Origin: Pagrus major
Taxonomy: Eukaryota > Chordata > Actinopteri > Spariformes > Sparidae
NCBI RefSeq assembly: GCF_040436345.1
Contig: NC_133220.1
Location: forward strand, 11,105,664 to 11,169,663
Length of the DNA: 64,000 bases
Direction: 5' to 3'
The position numbers and the translations under genes were made by a program. Positions within the stretch are counted from its first letter, which is position 1. Each line of letters starts with the position of its first letter. The notes beneath the pieces are model-generated. The model was given only the letters and a program-made list of their open reading frames with translations, ran no database searches and was not told the DNA's origin. Positions 51,101 to 64,000 of this stretch are shown one piece after another.

Positions 51101-54100
51101 CTTGATCCCTGCAAAGATGTGGGCACAACAGTCTTTCATTTTACGTTGCTGGGCCAGTCTGAGCCCAATTCCATCCGTTTAATTTTCCCGTGACGGGACA
51201 TTAGCCAGGAGCAGCCTTGTTATGGTAGAACTGGATGTCAGAATCAAATATCACCATAGTTTTAACCAAATACCTGGATATTGATATTGTGACAATACTT
51301 TTGGGATGACTATTATGACTTTCACAAAATATTGACCCAAAATATTGCTGATTATATTGATAAATAATGACTTAGTGGGCAAAGGCAAGTATTAGCACAA
51401 GTAGAACAGTCTGGTAAGTTCAGAATATAACATCACTTCACTGTAATGTCGCTTATAAAACGAGGAAACAACACTTATGACATATCACGGTATAACAATC
51501 TAATCTAAGACAAGAAAGTCTCATATCACAATAACAAAATAATATCGATATATTTCCCAGCCCTACTTGTAACAGCGTATTGGCACTTAAGAAAAAAGTC
51601 TGAATGCTTCCTGTACAAGTGTTGAGCCCTTGTTGTCAGGCAGCAACAGCCTGAAGCAGAGCAAAGTTACCAATTTATCTACAGTAAATATCTGAACGAT
51701 CCTGCAGAGGATCGATCGTCTTCCTGCGGAGCCTTAGCAACAAAATAAATATCGTCACGAGCCTCCCGAGCAGCCTGGCAGAGCTACATTCAGCTCTCGC
51801 AAAGAACAGAGTGTGAACAGTGTGTGATACCATAACAAGGCAAAGTGGCAGCATTCCCTGAGGGTGAATCACTTTCCATTCTATCACCTTTGTTGCTCTG
51901 TGCGCGTAAACAGCCTTTAGGTCCATATACAAGATAACTTAAGAGATGAAGAGATGTTTACACTCACTAATATGTACATTAACAAGCGGGAAGTGTGGCT
52001 ATCTGCTGGATTTCACCTGGAGGTGCTGCAGTAAAACAGTACATATTAACATCTGCGATCAAGCGATGGAAAACATCAGCAGCCAACATCAGCTCTGTGT
52101 CGACACATTGTATATACAGTAGAAAATGTCTTGGCCTGTTAATATTTTCCATTGCTGACTCCCTTTTCTTTGAAGCAGCGTATCCCTCGCTCCCAACCGT
52201 CTATTCACCTCGTCTTTACCTCCTCAGTAGGAAAACAACAGCTTGCAACCCCCCCATGTGGATTAATTAAATTGCTGCAATGGTGGCTGTCTATGTCACT
52301 GATTAGACCCTTAGCAGGGGCCTCAGAGACCGGTCCGGTGTATGGTTACAGTGTGCCGGGCTCAGTAGTGAGGGCTGGGAGCAGGGGAGTAGACAGAGGA
52401 GGTGACGACATCCAGGCTCACGGGGAGCGGGGATGTTGGGGGATGTAGTCTGATTCTGCAGAGATCAAACCCTTGAATATTAGATTTGTCTTTTTTACAG
52501 GACAGATGGCTTCTGTTTTTACTGCTTTACCCCTCAGGACAGTCGAAATAATTGGAAATAACACAACTTATCAAACAGGCTCAGCTACTATATCAGCTTT
52601 AACTCAGATTTTAGGGTAAGATGTCCAGTTATTTGCAGCCCGCCTGCAGCGGGGCGGCATCTTGTTCTGTCGAACACACTCACAGAGATGGACAGATGGC
52701 CAAAGATATTTTATTTCAGCAGTTTCTGGACTTACTCACCAAGCACTGATCCGTCTCCAATATTTTCCTACGGATTTATAACAGTTTATACACAATATAC
52801 CGAGTGGAGGCAAAGCTACAAAGAAGTACTATTTTCAGCCAAAGCGGCAGAACTTCTGACCAGAGAACAGAACAGAGAGAGATCCTCTTTGTGTTTCCGA
52901 CTTCTTTCATCTCGACTCAAAGCGGCTTGACTGAAGGAGTAGGCCGATAATCAGAGTGAATTGTGGGAGGCGATTCAGAGGTTTTTAGGCAACTCAGAGA
53001 GTTTCCTCCTACACTTTTCTGCTGGTAGTCAAACACAACAACAGAGCTTTTTATGAATTCTGCTTCAACAAAGAGAAGAAAGCAGCTGGATCGTGCTGCC
53101 ATCCTCAGTTCAAGCTGTGAACTGCAGCCACACACTGAGATTAGATTCCGGTCTTCTTTGTCTGTTTAGGTTATACATGACTGTATCATGAGAATTGCAC
53201 AGGTGTAGGATTGTTAATTTCCTGGTTGAAGATAACAATATGTCCGACCTTTTCTCTCCCCAGCTGTGTACATCCTTCTCGGTGCAGGAGCGTTGATGAT
53301 GATCGTTGGGTTCTTCGGATGTTTCGGGGCTGTTCGTGAGTCTCAGTGTCTTCTTGCATCGGTGGGTTGAAGTGCTTGATGAAAGTTCTGCCTCTCGTGG
53401 GGGAATTTTTGGACTTGAGTGTTATGCATTGATCTTCCTTTACTGGTAATTCACAGACTTAAAGTAACACTTCATTTTACAGATTCAGAAATTTCATGGT
53501 AAGTAGGTGGTGATTACCAAACAATATACTTGAAATTTCTTTGAAATTACACCCAAATCAGGCAAGGCAATTTTATCTGTGTAGCACATTTCGTACATAA
53601 AGCAATTCAATGTGCTGTACAGGATAAGAATACAGCAAAACAAAAGAACATTTACAATTCAGAAGTGTAGAATTACAGGTAAGAAATACAGGAAACAGAA
53701 TTTAAGATAAGATATTTCTTTATTAGTGCCACAACGGGGGAAATTTGTAATATTACAGCAGCAAAGGGGAGAGCAAAAATAGAGAGCATCAGTTAAAATA
53801 GTTATAAATAAGTCAAAAACGTATAAGAAATATAAGTAAAAGAGCAGTAGAAACAATATAAATAAGAAACAAAAATATTGACACTATTGCACATTGAGAC
53901 ACAGCAATTGCACATTAAAATTAAATCAGTGCAGTTTAAAGGGATAATGAAACATAAAAGAATACGGTCCATATACTTCAGTGCACAGATTAAAATTTCC
54001 TGAAAAGATCTGTGGGCAATTTAGCACTAATTATAGGGGAAATGGAGTTTGATTGGTGTACTTTCAATTAATTAATTCTGATTAATTGCTGAGTCTTTTA

Positions 54101-56025
54101 GTTGGTGCACAGCAGGTGAAAGCAAAGTGAAATTTGTCTGCAGAAAAGCAAGCAACTGGACAAATACGGAGAAAGTTTCTAATAATTAATGATGATGGAT
54201 GAATATTTACTTTGGCTTAAATGGACATTCCATATTATAAGTACCATATAACATATTTCCTCCAAGGAAATTATGAAGAAATTGACAAATTAATCTCAGA
54301 GATTGTTTGGCCAAATGCTGTTTGAATGAACGTTGAATTGAACTTTCAATCTCAGTAATAGGAAATTATTAGCCAATAAAAAAAACCCATTAACGCTGAC
54401 TCTTTTTCGATAGCTCTCACTAGAAGGCAACAATGATAATGAGCCTCTTGTCTGTTCTGCAGTTCTTTGCCTGCCTTCTGATAATCTTTGGAGCAGAGAT
54501 CGCTGCTGGTGTGTTTGGATTCATAAACAAGGAACAGGTACGATGTGTCAAGTGATAAATTATTCACACTGTAATGTCTTCGAAATTTATTGAAATTTAT
54601 TGTTTGTGTGTTTTTTTTTGTATCTTTGATTAGATTGTTGAGGAAGTCCAGAAGTTTTACAGCAGCTCCATCGCCGACGTCACCAATGCCAACGCCACTG
54701 CAATCGCTTTAATTTACCACAAAACCGTGAGTCAAACTTCACTTAAGTTTCCCTCACGTGACTTAAACAGTTAACACAATCATTTTATTCTTTTTGCTTT
54801 TTACATTTACAGCTGAACTGTTGCGGAGGCTCCACATCAGACGTGTCTAACACCCTCTGCGCTGAGGCTACAGAGGACACCAAGGTGAACCCCCACACCT
54901 GCTGTGACACTCCATATCCACATGGTGGCAGCATACCACTGTCTGAACAGTATCTGCTTCAGTTTAGCATTGGGTCACTCATGTATCACTGGTACTTTTC
55001 CATGTAAAATAATTCACAGCAGGATGGTGTACTGTACCTTTAATTAATGATATGAATGCTCTATTGTTTTCAGGACTGTCTCACTGCAATAACAGACTTC
55101 TTCAACGAAAAGCTTCATATTATTGGATACATTGGGATCGGTGTTGCGGGAGTCATGGTGAGAATTTACTAAACCTTGAATTTAAACTTCTTTACGTGGA
55201 GCTCCCCACAAAATCTAAAATACATATTTTTTTCCTCTTACATGTAGTGCTATCTGTCCATCTAGATTATTTTGGTTTGAATTGCCAAGTTTTAGAGATA
55301 TTGGCCCTAGAGATGTCTGCCCTCTCTTGAATATAATGGAAGTAGTTGGTACAAAAAAAAAAATTACCTTGGAGGAACTCAACAGCGATGTCTCTATACA
55401 GAAATCATGACCCAGTTACTGAAGATAATCCACAGCCTTTGTTGTGAGCAGCTTCACGTGGGAACTATTTTCTTTCCTCATCACCGCGCAGGAAGAAGCA
55501 TGCATCTACTCATGAATGTGAGGCTACCTAACTAAGCTAGCCAACTTTGCTAAACTGAGGAGGACGCCATTTATATTCACGTCCCATGCTGCCACGAGCA
55601 CGAGCTTCTCGTCCATGAGTAGATGCACGCTTCCTCCTGCGGTTGGTGGGTGTAGTTTGGTAGAAAGAAAATAGTTCCTACATGGAACTGCTCTCAACAA
55701 CGTCTTGCAGATGTTGATGCATAGAATAAAGACATAGTATGGGAAGACATTGGTGAGGCCAACGTCCTCCCAATTAGCAGGTGCTCCCCATACTACGTCT
55801 TTCCAGTGTAACTCGCACTGACGTCTGCAAGAAGGATGGGCGCTATTGAGGTTTGAGTGTCACCCAGTTCCATTATATTCAAGAGATCTTGGGGTGACCT
55901 TACCTTTAAACCAACCTGTAAATGTTTTCTAAGCTGTCCCGAAACGTCTCTGCTTTCAGATCTTAGGAATGATCTTCAGTATGGTTCTGTGCTGTGCCAT
56001 CAGGAACAACAGGGAGGTGATATAG
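45181..56025 (+). CDS. tspan2: Tetraspanin-2
   Basis: Four-pass plasma-membrane organiser; in mammals it is linked to oligodendrocytes and neurons. There are eight coding exons: 45181-45249, 48884-48986, 53264-53361, 54463-54537, 54634-54726, 54813-54884, 55074-55157 and 55960-56025. All have canonical GT-AG borders and join in frame to 219 residues (human 221). It starts [17 protein letters not shown]1 is about 13-38, TM2 about 58-80 ending in [13 protein letters not shown]3 about 88-110 and TM4 about 183-211. The large extracellular loop has the CCG motif (Cys149, Cys150) plus Cys162 and Cys172, the four-cysteine type, and a NAT sequon at 135-137. The tail AIRNNREVI is nearly the human AIRNSRDVI. 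Position next to ngf supports orthology to human TSPAN2. I cannot tell which teleost paralogue (a or b) it is. Confidence 0.96.
46197..46886. mobile_element. Minisatellite-bearing element with terminal inverted repeats (tspan2 intron 1)
   Basis: The ends are inverted: left 'gtactgctgccaggccagaa', right (reverse-complemented) 'gtattgctgccaagctggaa'. The roughly 600-bp interior is a tandem array of about 31-bp AT-rich units built on TTATAACAAGATATTT and TATCATG, clearest at 46300-46500 and degenerating on the right. The GTTATAAC core is itself palindromic. It reads as a nonautonomous DNA transposon whose interior expanded into a minisatellite. There is no coding capacity. Confidence 0.65.
47130..47380 (-). 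repeat. Dispersed repeat family R1, copy 4 (tspan2 intron 1)
   Basis: A diverged copy recognised by 'tttgataaaatgtatgaatc', 'aaaaccccaaaaagattaaa' and the closing 'caatcaatcgaccaagtgtt' with 'tcagccctg'. It has the same orientation as the copy at 335-606. The open frame at 47002-47256 runs through it and is not a gene. Confidence 0.45.
47970..48260. repeat. Dispersed repeat family R3 (tspan2 intron 1)
   Basis: It opens 'tcacagatatattggtcagc' and contains 'gtcacatatctttgtcacaa', followed by 'gtgtttgacaatac'. It shares these blocks with the copy in the carrier gene's intron at 60945-61270. Confidence 0.55.
48987..50670. other. tspan2 intron 2, first part; no second gene seen
   Basis: Noncoding. 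A GC-richer piece at about 50060-50290, close to the middle of the intron, has no repeat character and might be a conserved intronic element. That is untested. Confidence 0.4.
50672..50722. mobile_element. Solo arm of hairpin MITE family M1 (tspan2 intron 2)
   Basis: The block 'agttgggaattagactctaa' followed by 'aatcaacttttcttacaaat' matches the right arm of copies B and D (agttgggaatgagactcgaa...). The matching left arm and the GGTCCAA end are absent, so this is a truncated copy. Confidence 0.45.
50757..51567. repeat. Dispersed repeat ending 'cccagccctac' (tspan2 intron 2)
   Basis: The left end is 'ggctaggcgagatggccttg', followed by 'tatatcacaatacacaatat'. The right end is 'aatatcgatatatttcccag' and 'ccctac'. 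Together these are the two ends of a well-known teleost nonautonomous repeat ('...gggctgggcgatatggcc...'). The middle (about 50860-51190) looks unrelated and may be a nested insertion. Confidence 0.55.
51568..53263. other. tspan2 intron 2, last part; no gene seen
   Basis: Noncoding. Frames at 51675-51932 (-), 51995-52448 (+) and 52688-52930 (+) have no family resemblance and no splice partners. Confidence 0.45.
53567..53950. repeat. Two LINE-tail-like repeats (tspan2 intron 3)
   Basis: The first (about 53567-53640) reads 'caaggcaattttatctgtgt' and 'caattcaatgtgctgtacag'. The second (about 53704-53950) reads 'agataagatatttctttatt', 'agtgccacaacgggggaaat' and 'ttgacactattgcacattga'. Both are typical fish LINE 3'-end derived repeats, lying side by side. 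Confidence 0.6.
55262..55905. mobile_element. Inverted-repeat element of family R2 (tspan2 intron 7)
   Basis: The left part reads 'ctctcttgaatataatggaa', and the right end reads its inverse 'ttccattatattcaagagat'. Further inward, 'gggaactattttctttc' and 'gaagcatgcatctactcatg' pair with 'gaaagaaaatagttcctaca' and 'catgagtagatgcacgcttc'. The element is therefore a long imperfect palindrome. The left edge matches the R2 repeat at 30290-30625 in inverse orientation. It nearly fills the 802-bp intron. Confidence 0.65.
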
Positions 56026-57050
56026 ACGGTGAGTTGACCCCCCCACCAGCCGGCCCGCTACACGCTCACTGATCCCTTCATAATCACCTGCGTCAGAAGG
56101 GAAACACCAAAGTTACATTTCAAAGTCATTTCTCATAGTCCAGAGTGATCTGGTGGGGAGGTTCACTGAGCAGCACAGAGGGAGAGAGAGTACAGCACAT
56201 CCCAGTTGTCCCAGTTGTCCTCGGGCCAAATTCAACACGACACGCTGGATCGTTATCTTCACACCTTCTCCTCGACTCCACCAGCGCTGAAAATTCATTT
56301 CTCCGTTCTTCTCCGTAACACACGCTCTGCTTCCATCACAACCCTGTCACATTCCTCGGTTTTAACAAGTTTCTGTTTCATTGCTGACGCTCCACAGAGG
56401 CGACAGTGCTGCACTGTAGCTCCAACACAGCACACGAAGCCTTCTCTGACACAGGATTGTTCGGTCTGAGGAGTATTGCTGTAAATACAGGCACCTATTT
56501 TATGCACTTGGCTGTTAACATTATTTATCGTGCCCTTTCTAGCTCTTTTTATGTAATTTATAGGCCTTACGCCAATCATACTTTGTGTGCTTAAATGTTT
56601 TGAGGACTGTTCTACCTTTGCAAAGTAAATTTCCATGATGTGCCTACTGTATATTTAGCCACACAGCGAAGCCTCCAGCTGCTGTGCTCTTCACCTCCTC
56701 CTCGTGATTTGTATATGTACATAATGACCGTGCGTGATCCCAGCCACCACTCTCAAGTATTTCTACTTTAAAGCACAATAGAGGAAGTGTGGACGTGATA
56801 TCAACCCAAAGGGTTAGAAAAAGGTCTGATGATAAACTGCCACTCCAAATTCATCTAAAAGGTCATGAGTAACACTTCTTCCTGAGCTCTTCTGGAGCAC
56901 GTGTGAACTGTAACAGTGAGCTAGTTTTTTGCATTTTGTGTGAATTATTTTTGGATGTAAATTTTGTTGGTGTGCCAATAAGATGTGAATTATAGAATAA
57001 TATAGTTTATGTCATACTGTTAACCATAATAAAAACAATACTGGGTGCTA
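56026..57050 (+). other. tspan2: tspan2 3' UTR
   Basis: About 1 kb of noncoding sequence after the stop codon, ending near a canonical AATAAA (57028-57033). Frames inside it (56113-56636) are chance or antisense shadows. Confidence 0.55.
57028..57033 (+). terminator. tspan2: Poly(A) signal AATAAA for tspan2
   Basis: A canonical hexamer in 'accataataaaaacaatact', about 1.0 kb after the stop. The downstream 'tatccatgtgtctgactgct' stretch is moderately GT-rich. It is the best single candidate for the tspan2 cleavage region. Confidence 0.55.
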
Positions 57051-57709
57051 TTATCCATGTGTCTGACTGCTTTCTGTTTCCCGTCGGCTTCCTGTAAAGT
57101 CAAAGCGGCGCCGCGGTGTCAGGATGTAAATTTTGTGGTCGGTGAGCTTCCTGGACACGTCAGAGCTCAGTGTGTGTGGACTCGCTGACATGAAATGGCG
57201 GAACAGTTGAGCCATGCTAAGTAATGCAGTTGCACATAGACCGTAACGACACAAAGTCAGGATTCTTGACACAATACGACATTGGCATGACAAACTCATC
57301 TCTGCAGGAGGCCCACTGACCTACTTGCCTACTTGCTCTGACACATTTTAAAAACTCACTCATCAGAGGAAGTTCACAGGATGTGGCTGAAAGCTTTGCC
57401 AACATCAATTGGACCTCGTGTTGAGAATGAACCTCCAAGCTTTAACACTACAGTGACCTCAGTATCAGTTGTCATTTGCTAAACTGTAATTTCTTTACAT
57501 TTCTCAACAGAAGAAGACTTTTGCCATTTCTTTTCAGATACAGTTACTAATTACCTCTTAAAACATTTTGTCAGTGACCTAATCCAAGAATCATAATATA
57601 AAAGTAAAGTAACTTGATTACTTTCTGTTACTTTTTGATTACCTCAATACCAAACGTATGTGAATAAAGACTAGAGACACAAAATATCAGCAAGATGACT
57701 GGTTTTATC

Positions 57710-57710
<1 letters not shown>

Positions 57711-57753
<43 letters not shown>
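57711..57753. repeat. (TAA)n microsatellite
   Basis: About 14 uninterrupted TAA units, immediately next to the start of a LINE-tail-like repeat. Such runs often mark the 3' end of a retroposed element. Confidence 0.9.
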
Positions 57754-57764
57754 TGTACGTATTA

Positions 57765-58230
57765 TTATTATAGTTATAAACTTTATTTATATAGCACCTT
57801 TAAAAGAGTTTACAAAGTGCTCTGCCAAGCAAGCAAAAGCAAGAACTCAGGAAGACAATATTACAGAATAAACACTCAACAGTCAAGCCAAACACAAGGA
57901 AGCTGAATCTAAGGTGAGTTAAAACAAGATGGCAGAACAGAAAAGGTCACAAAAAGTCAATGTGTATAACTGCAAGTAAAAGGAATAAAAGCGATAAAAC
58001 AGGCAGAATCACAGAACAAGGAAGAGCGAGGGGGGGAAAGTAATGCAAAAATAAAGATAAGTAAAAGGACAAAATCAATAAAGGACAATAAGATGACGAC
58101 ATCAGAGGAATTAAGAACAGATAAAAAGATTATGGACAGTAAAAAAATAATAAAAGACAATAAACAGATTAAGAATAAACAAATAAAAACATAAACAGAC
58201 TAAGAGCAGTAAAAGGAGTAAAAGCGGGTT
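57765..58230. repeat. LINE-tail-like dispersed repeat in the convergent intergenic region
   Basis: It starts 'aactttatttatatagcacc' and 'tttaaaagagtttacaaagt', then becomes A-rich ('aaaagtaatgcaaaaataaa' style). This is a common fish LINE 3'-derived repeat. The right end is vague. Confidence 0.55.
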
Positions 58231-59630
58231 CACGTAAAAGCAAGCCTATAGAAGTGCGATTCTGAGTTACTGATTTTTACGAGCCTTATCTCAAGATCAC
58301 ACTGATGTTTATGTGAGTGTTGTCATGTGTGCGTGGACATGGTTACAGAATAGTATAACAGTCTTATGTAGCTCTGCCGAGAAGGTCATGTTTTCACCCG
58401 GTGTTTTTCAGCCAGAGCGGCAGATTTTTAAATGAATTTGTTTTATCTGCAGTTAGTTAAAAGGACACTGATTCCAATAATTGGAAAGATCCTGAATATT
58501 GAATCTGATGATCAACAAGGCCGATAACTGGTCAACACATGGTAAACAGTATATACAGAGATGTAAATATATGTAGAATTTTCTTTTACTTTTGATATAT
58601 AAGTATATTTGTTGCCAGAAAATAACCTTTAAGAAAATTATCTTACTCAGTTACTATTAGTTTACAAAAGCAATATTTTGACCCAATATCTTTACTTTTA
58701 TTAAAGTACTTTCACTTGAAGTATGACTTCTGGGTACTTTTTACAACACTGTTTTCTACAACTACTACGTAACCACATATTAAATGGGAACATTGTTTTT
58801 ATTCCATCACATGCTACTTGATAACAACAGTGACTAATAGACTTTATTGAGCCCCAGGGGGAAATTAACAGACTACTCAGCTGTCATATCATTAAAATTA
58901 GCCCTATCTTTACCGGCTGCAACATTAGTGTGATGTGATCTGCACATTAATTGTAATCCAACAATAACAACATTAATTACCTGGCTGCTTTATGCAGCAT
59001 TTGTTATTTTGCCCATCCGCTTCATGTAAACTGATACTTGTTTCCCTATTTCTGCATGGCCATACAGTCAATAAATCCATGAACACAGAATGAATGCATT
59101 GCAAATTTTAATGAATGTATATGGTATGTACAAAAAGCCATCACAAAACAAAATATAGTAACAGTAATGTTTCACATGCTCACAGTCACAGTAATAATGC
59201 TGTTTTCTTGGCCAGGAGCCTCGTTTCTTCACAGATCAATGTCAATCTGATCTTTTAAGGCATGAGCCCTAATTATTATTATTTTTAGTGAAGTAGTAGG
59301 TCTGCATATTCAAATGTATAAACCGAGGTTAAACAAAACACATACATATATATATATATAATGTGCATGGATGCATCTCAAGTTTTTGCAGATATTAAGA
59401 TACAATTTTTGCCAACAACCAAACAACTGTAGGGCGAATATCAAGTATGTAACAGGACACTTCGATGCTTTGGCATGTATATGGTCCCATGTTAGTAGGA
59501 AGGTTCATGATCAGTCATATAAACACTGACAGTTATTGCTGAAATGTGTAAAAAAAATATATAAATAAAAAAAATCCCTTTGCAATAAATGGTGTTAATT
59601 GGGCCCCGTGTATCTTCCATTTTAAGCCTT
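58231..59630. other. Convergent intergenic region between tspan2 and the carrier gene
   Basis: No gene is seen. A short LINE-tail piece ('tagactttattgagccccag', about 58840-58880), a fragment of the 'actttcacttgaagtatgac' type repeat (about 58650-58760) and an AT run at 59347-59361 are the visible structures. Confidence 0.45.
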
Positions 59631-59636
59631 TTTATT
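59631..59636 (-). terminator. Possible poly(A) signal of the glutamate-carrier gene
   Basis: Read on the minus strand this is AATAAA (in 'gttgaataaaaaggctt'), 522 bp after the stop codon. It is the first canonical hexamer downstream on that strand that I noticed. Longer 3' ends cannot be excluded. Confidence 0.4.
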
Positions 59637-60157
59637 CAACTTAAGGCTTTGTAACATGAGACAGACTGAAAAGGAGGAAAAACATACAGAGCTCTGCAAG
59701 CTGCTGCAGTTCTGCAATTTAAAATGAATTTAGCATACACATACAGAATAATATGAAAGTTGAAATGCATGAAAAACACAAAAATAGATCTGTCTCTTCA
59801 ATGGAGTGAGCTCCCCTCCCTCACAGAGGGAAACAACAGGACTGCAGGGGACAAAGAAAGAATAACACTGCAACTCTGAGTCCCCCCAGTCCAGTAAGGC
59901 TAACAGCTTCAAGTGCAAACGTTGGCCACAGCCTACTGAATAATAAGTCACAAAAGTGTTTTAAGTGCAACACAGCTGTCAGACCACACAGAAGATGAAA
60001 TCTTAGGTCTCTTCACACCCCGAAGTCGTTCTGACTCAGTCAGACTTTCTGACTCAGTCAGACAAGACTTGTAAACTGATAGTTTGTACAGTAGCTGCCA
60101 GTTGTTCCACCACTGACGCTCGGAAAGGTCCTGTGCATAGCCAGCTAGTTGATATGC

Positions 60158-64000
<3,843 letters not shown>

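Noticed and set aside
56295..56636. 113-codon minus-strand frame
   Set aside because: It lies antisense within the tspan2 3' UTR, with no family resemblance or promoter signal.

Overview
The window is vertebrate nuclear DNA, most likely from a spiny-rayed (percomorph-like) teleost. It is intron-rich and AT-rich, with long gene-poor stretches. It carries several interspersed repeat types I recognise from fish genomes: L2/Rex-type LINE pieces, a Harbinger remnant, hairpin MITEs and TTA/TATC microsatellites. Three protein-coding genes can be supported. They are ngf (+ strand, coding exon 36556-37143), tspan2 (+ strand, eight coding exons, 45181-56025) and a mitochondrial glutamate carrier of the SLC25A22/SLC25A18 group (- strand, seven complete exons plus one cut by the right edge, 60158-64000). 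Adjacent ngf and tspan2 in the same orientation match the human NGF-TSPAN2 order on 1p13. The glutamate carrier is not part of that human block as I know it.

Layout: 1-32.6 kb has no confidently coding gene. It holds repeats, a LINE reverse-transcriptase fossil (about 30.6-31.4 kb, - strand), a 1.46 kb inverted-repeat element (21.86-23.32 kb), hairpin MITEs near 6.2-6.6 and 25.1 kb, and one exon-like reading frame on the - strand (10279-10384). Part of this stretch is probably ngf upstream/intron sequence, because a noncoding exon with good splice signals lies at 32608-32756. The ngf coding exon follows at 36.5 kb. Between ngf and tspan2 (37.2-44.9 kb) I see a perfect 14-bp hairpin, a promoter-like spot with an NRF1-type motif, a second exon-like minus-strand frame (42536-42660), a TATC/TGTC microsatellite and a LINE-tail repeat.

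tspan2 spans about 11 kb. Its introns carry a 0.7 kb minisatellite-bearing element with terminal inverted repeats (intron 1), several dispersed repeats (introns 1-3) and an inverted-repeat element (intron 7). tspan2 and the glutamate carrier converge on a repeat-filled interval at 57-59.6 kb. The three genes have unrelated jobs: a secreted neurotrophin, a plasma-membrane tetraspanin (linked in mammals to oligodendrocytes/neurons), and a mitochondrial inner-membrane transporter. I see no operon-like or system-like cooperation. The most noteworthy material is the set of inverted-repeat elements and the two unassigned minus-strand exon candidates.
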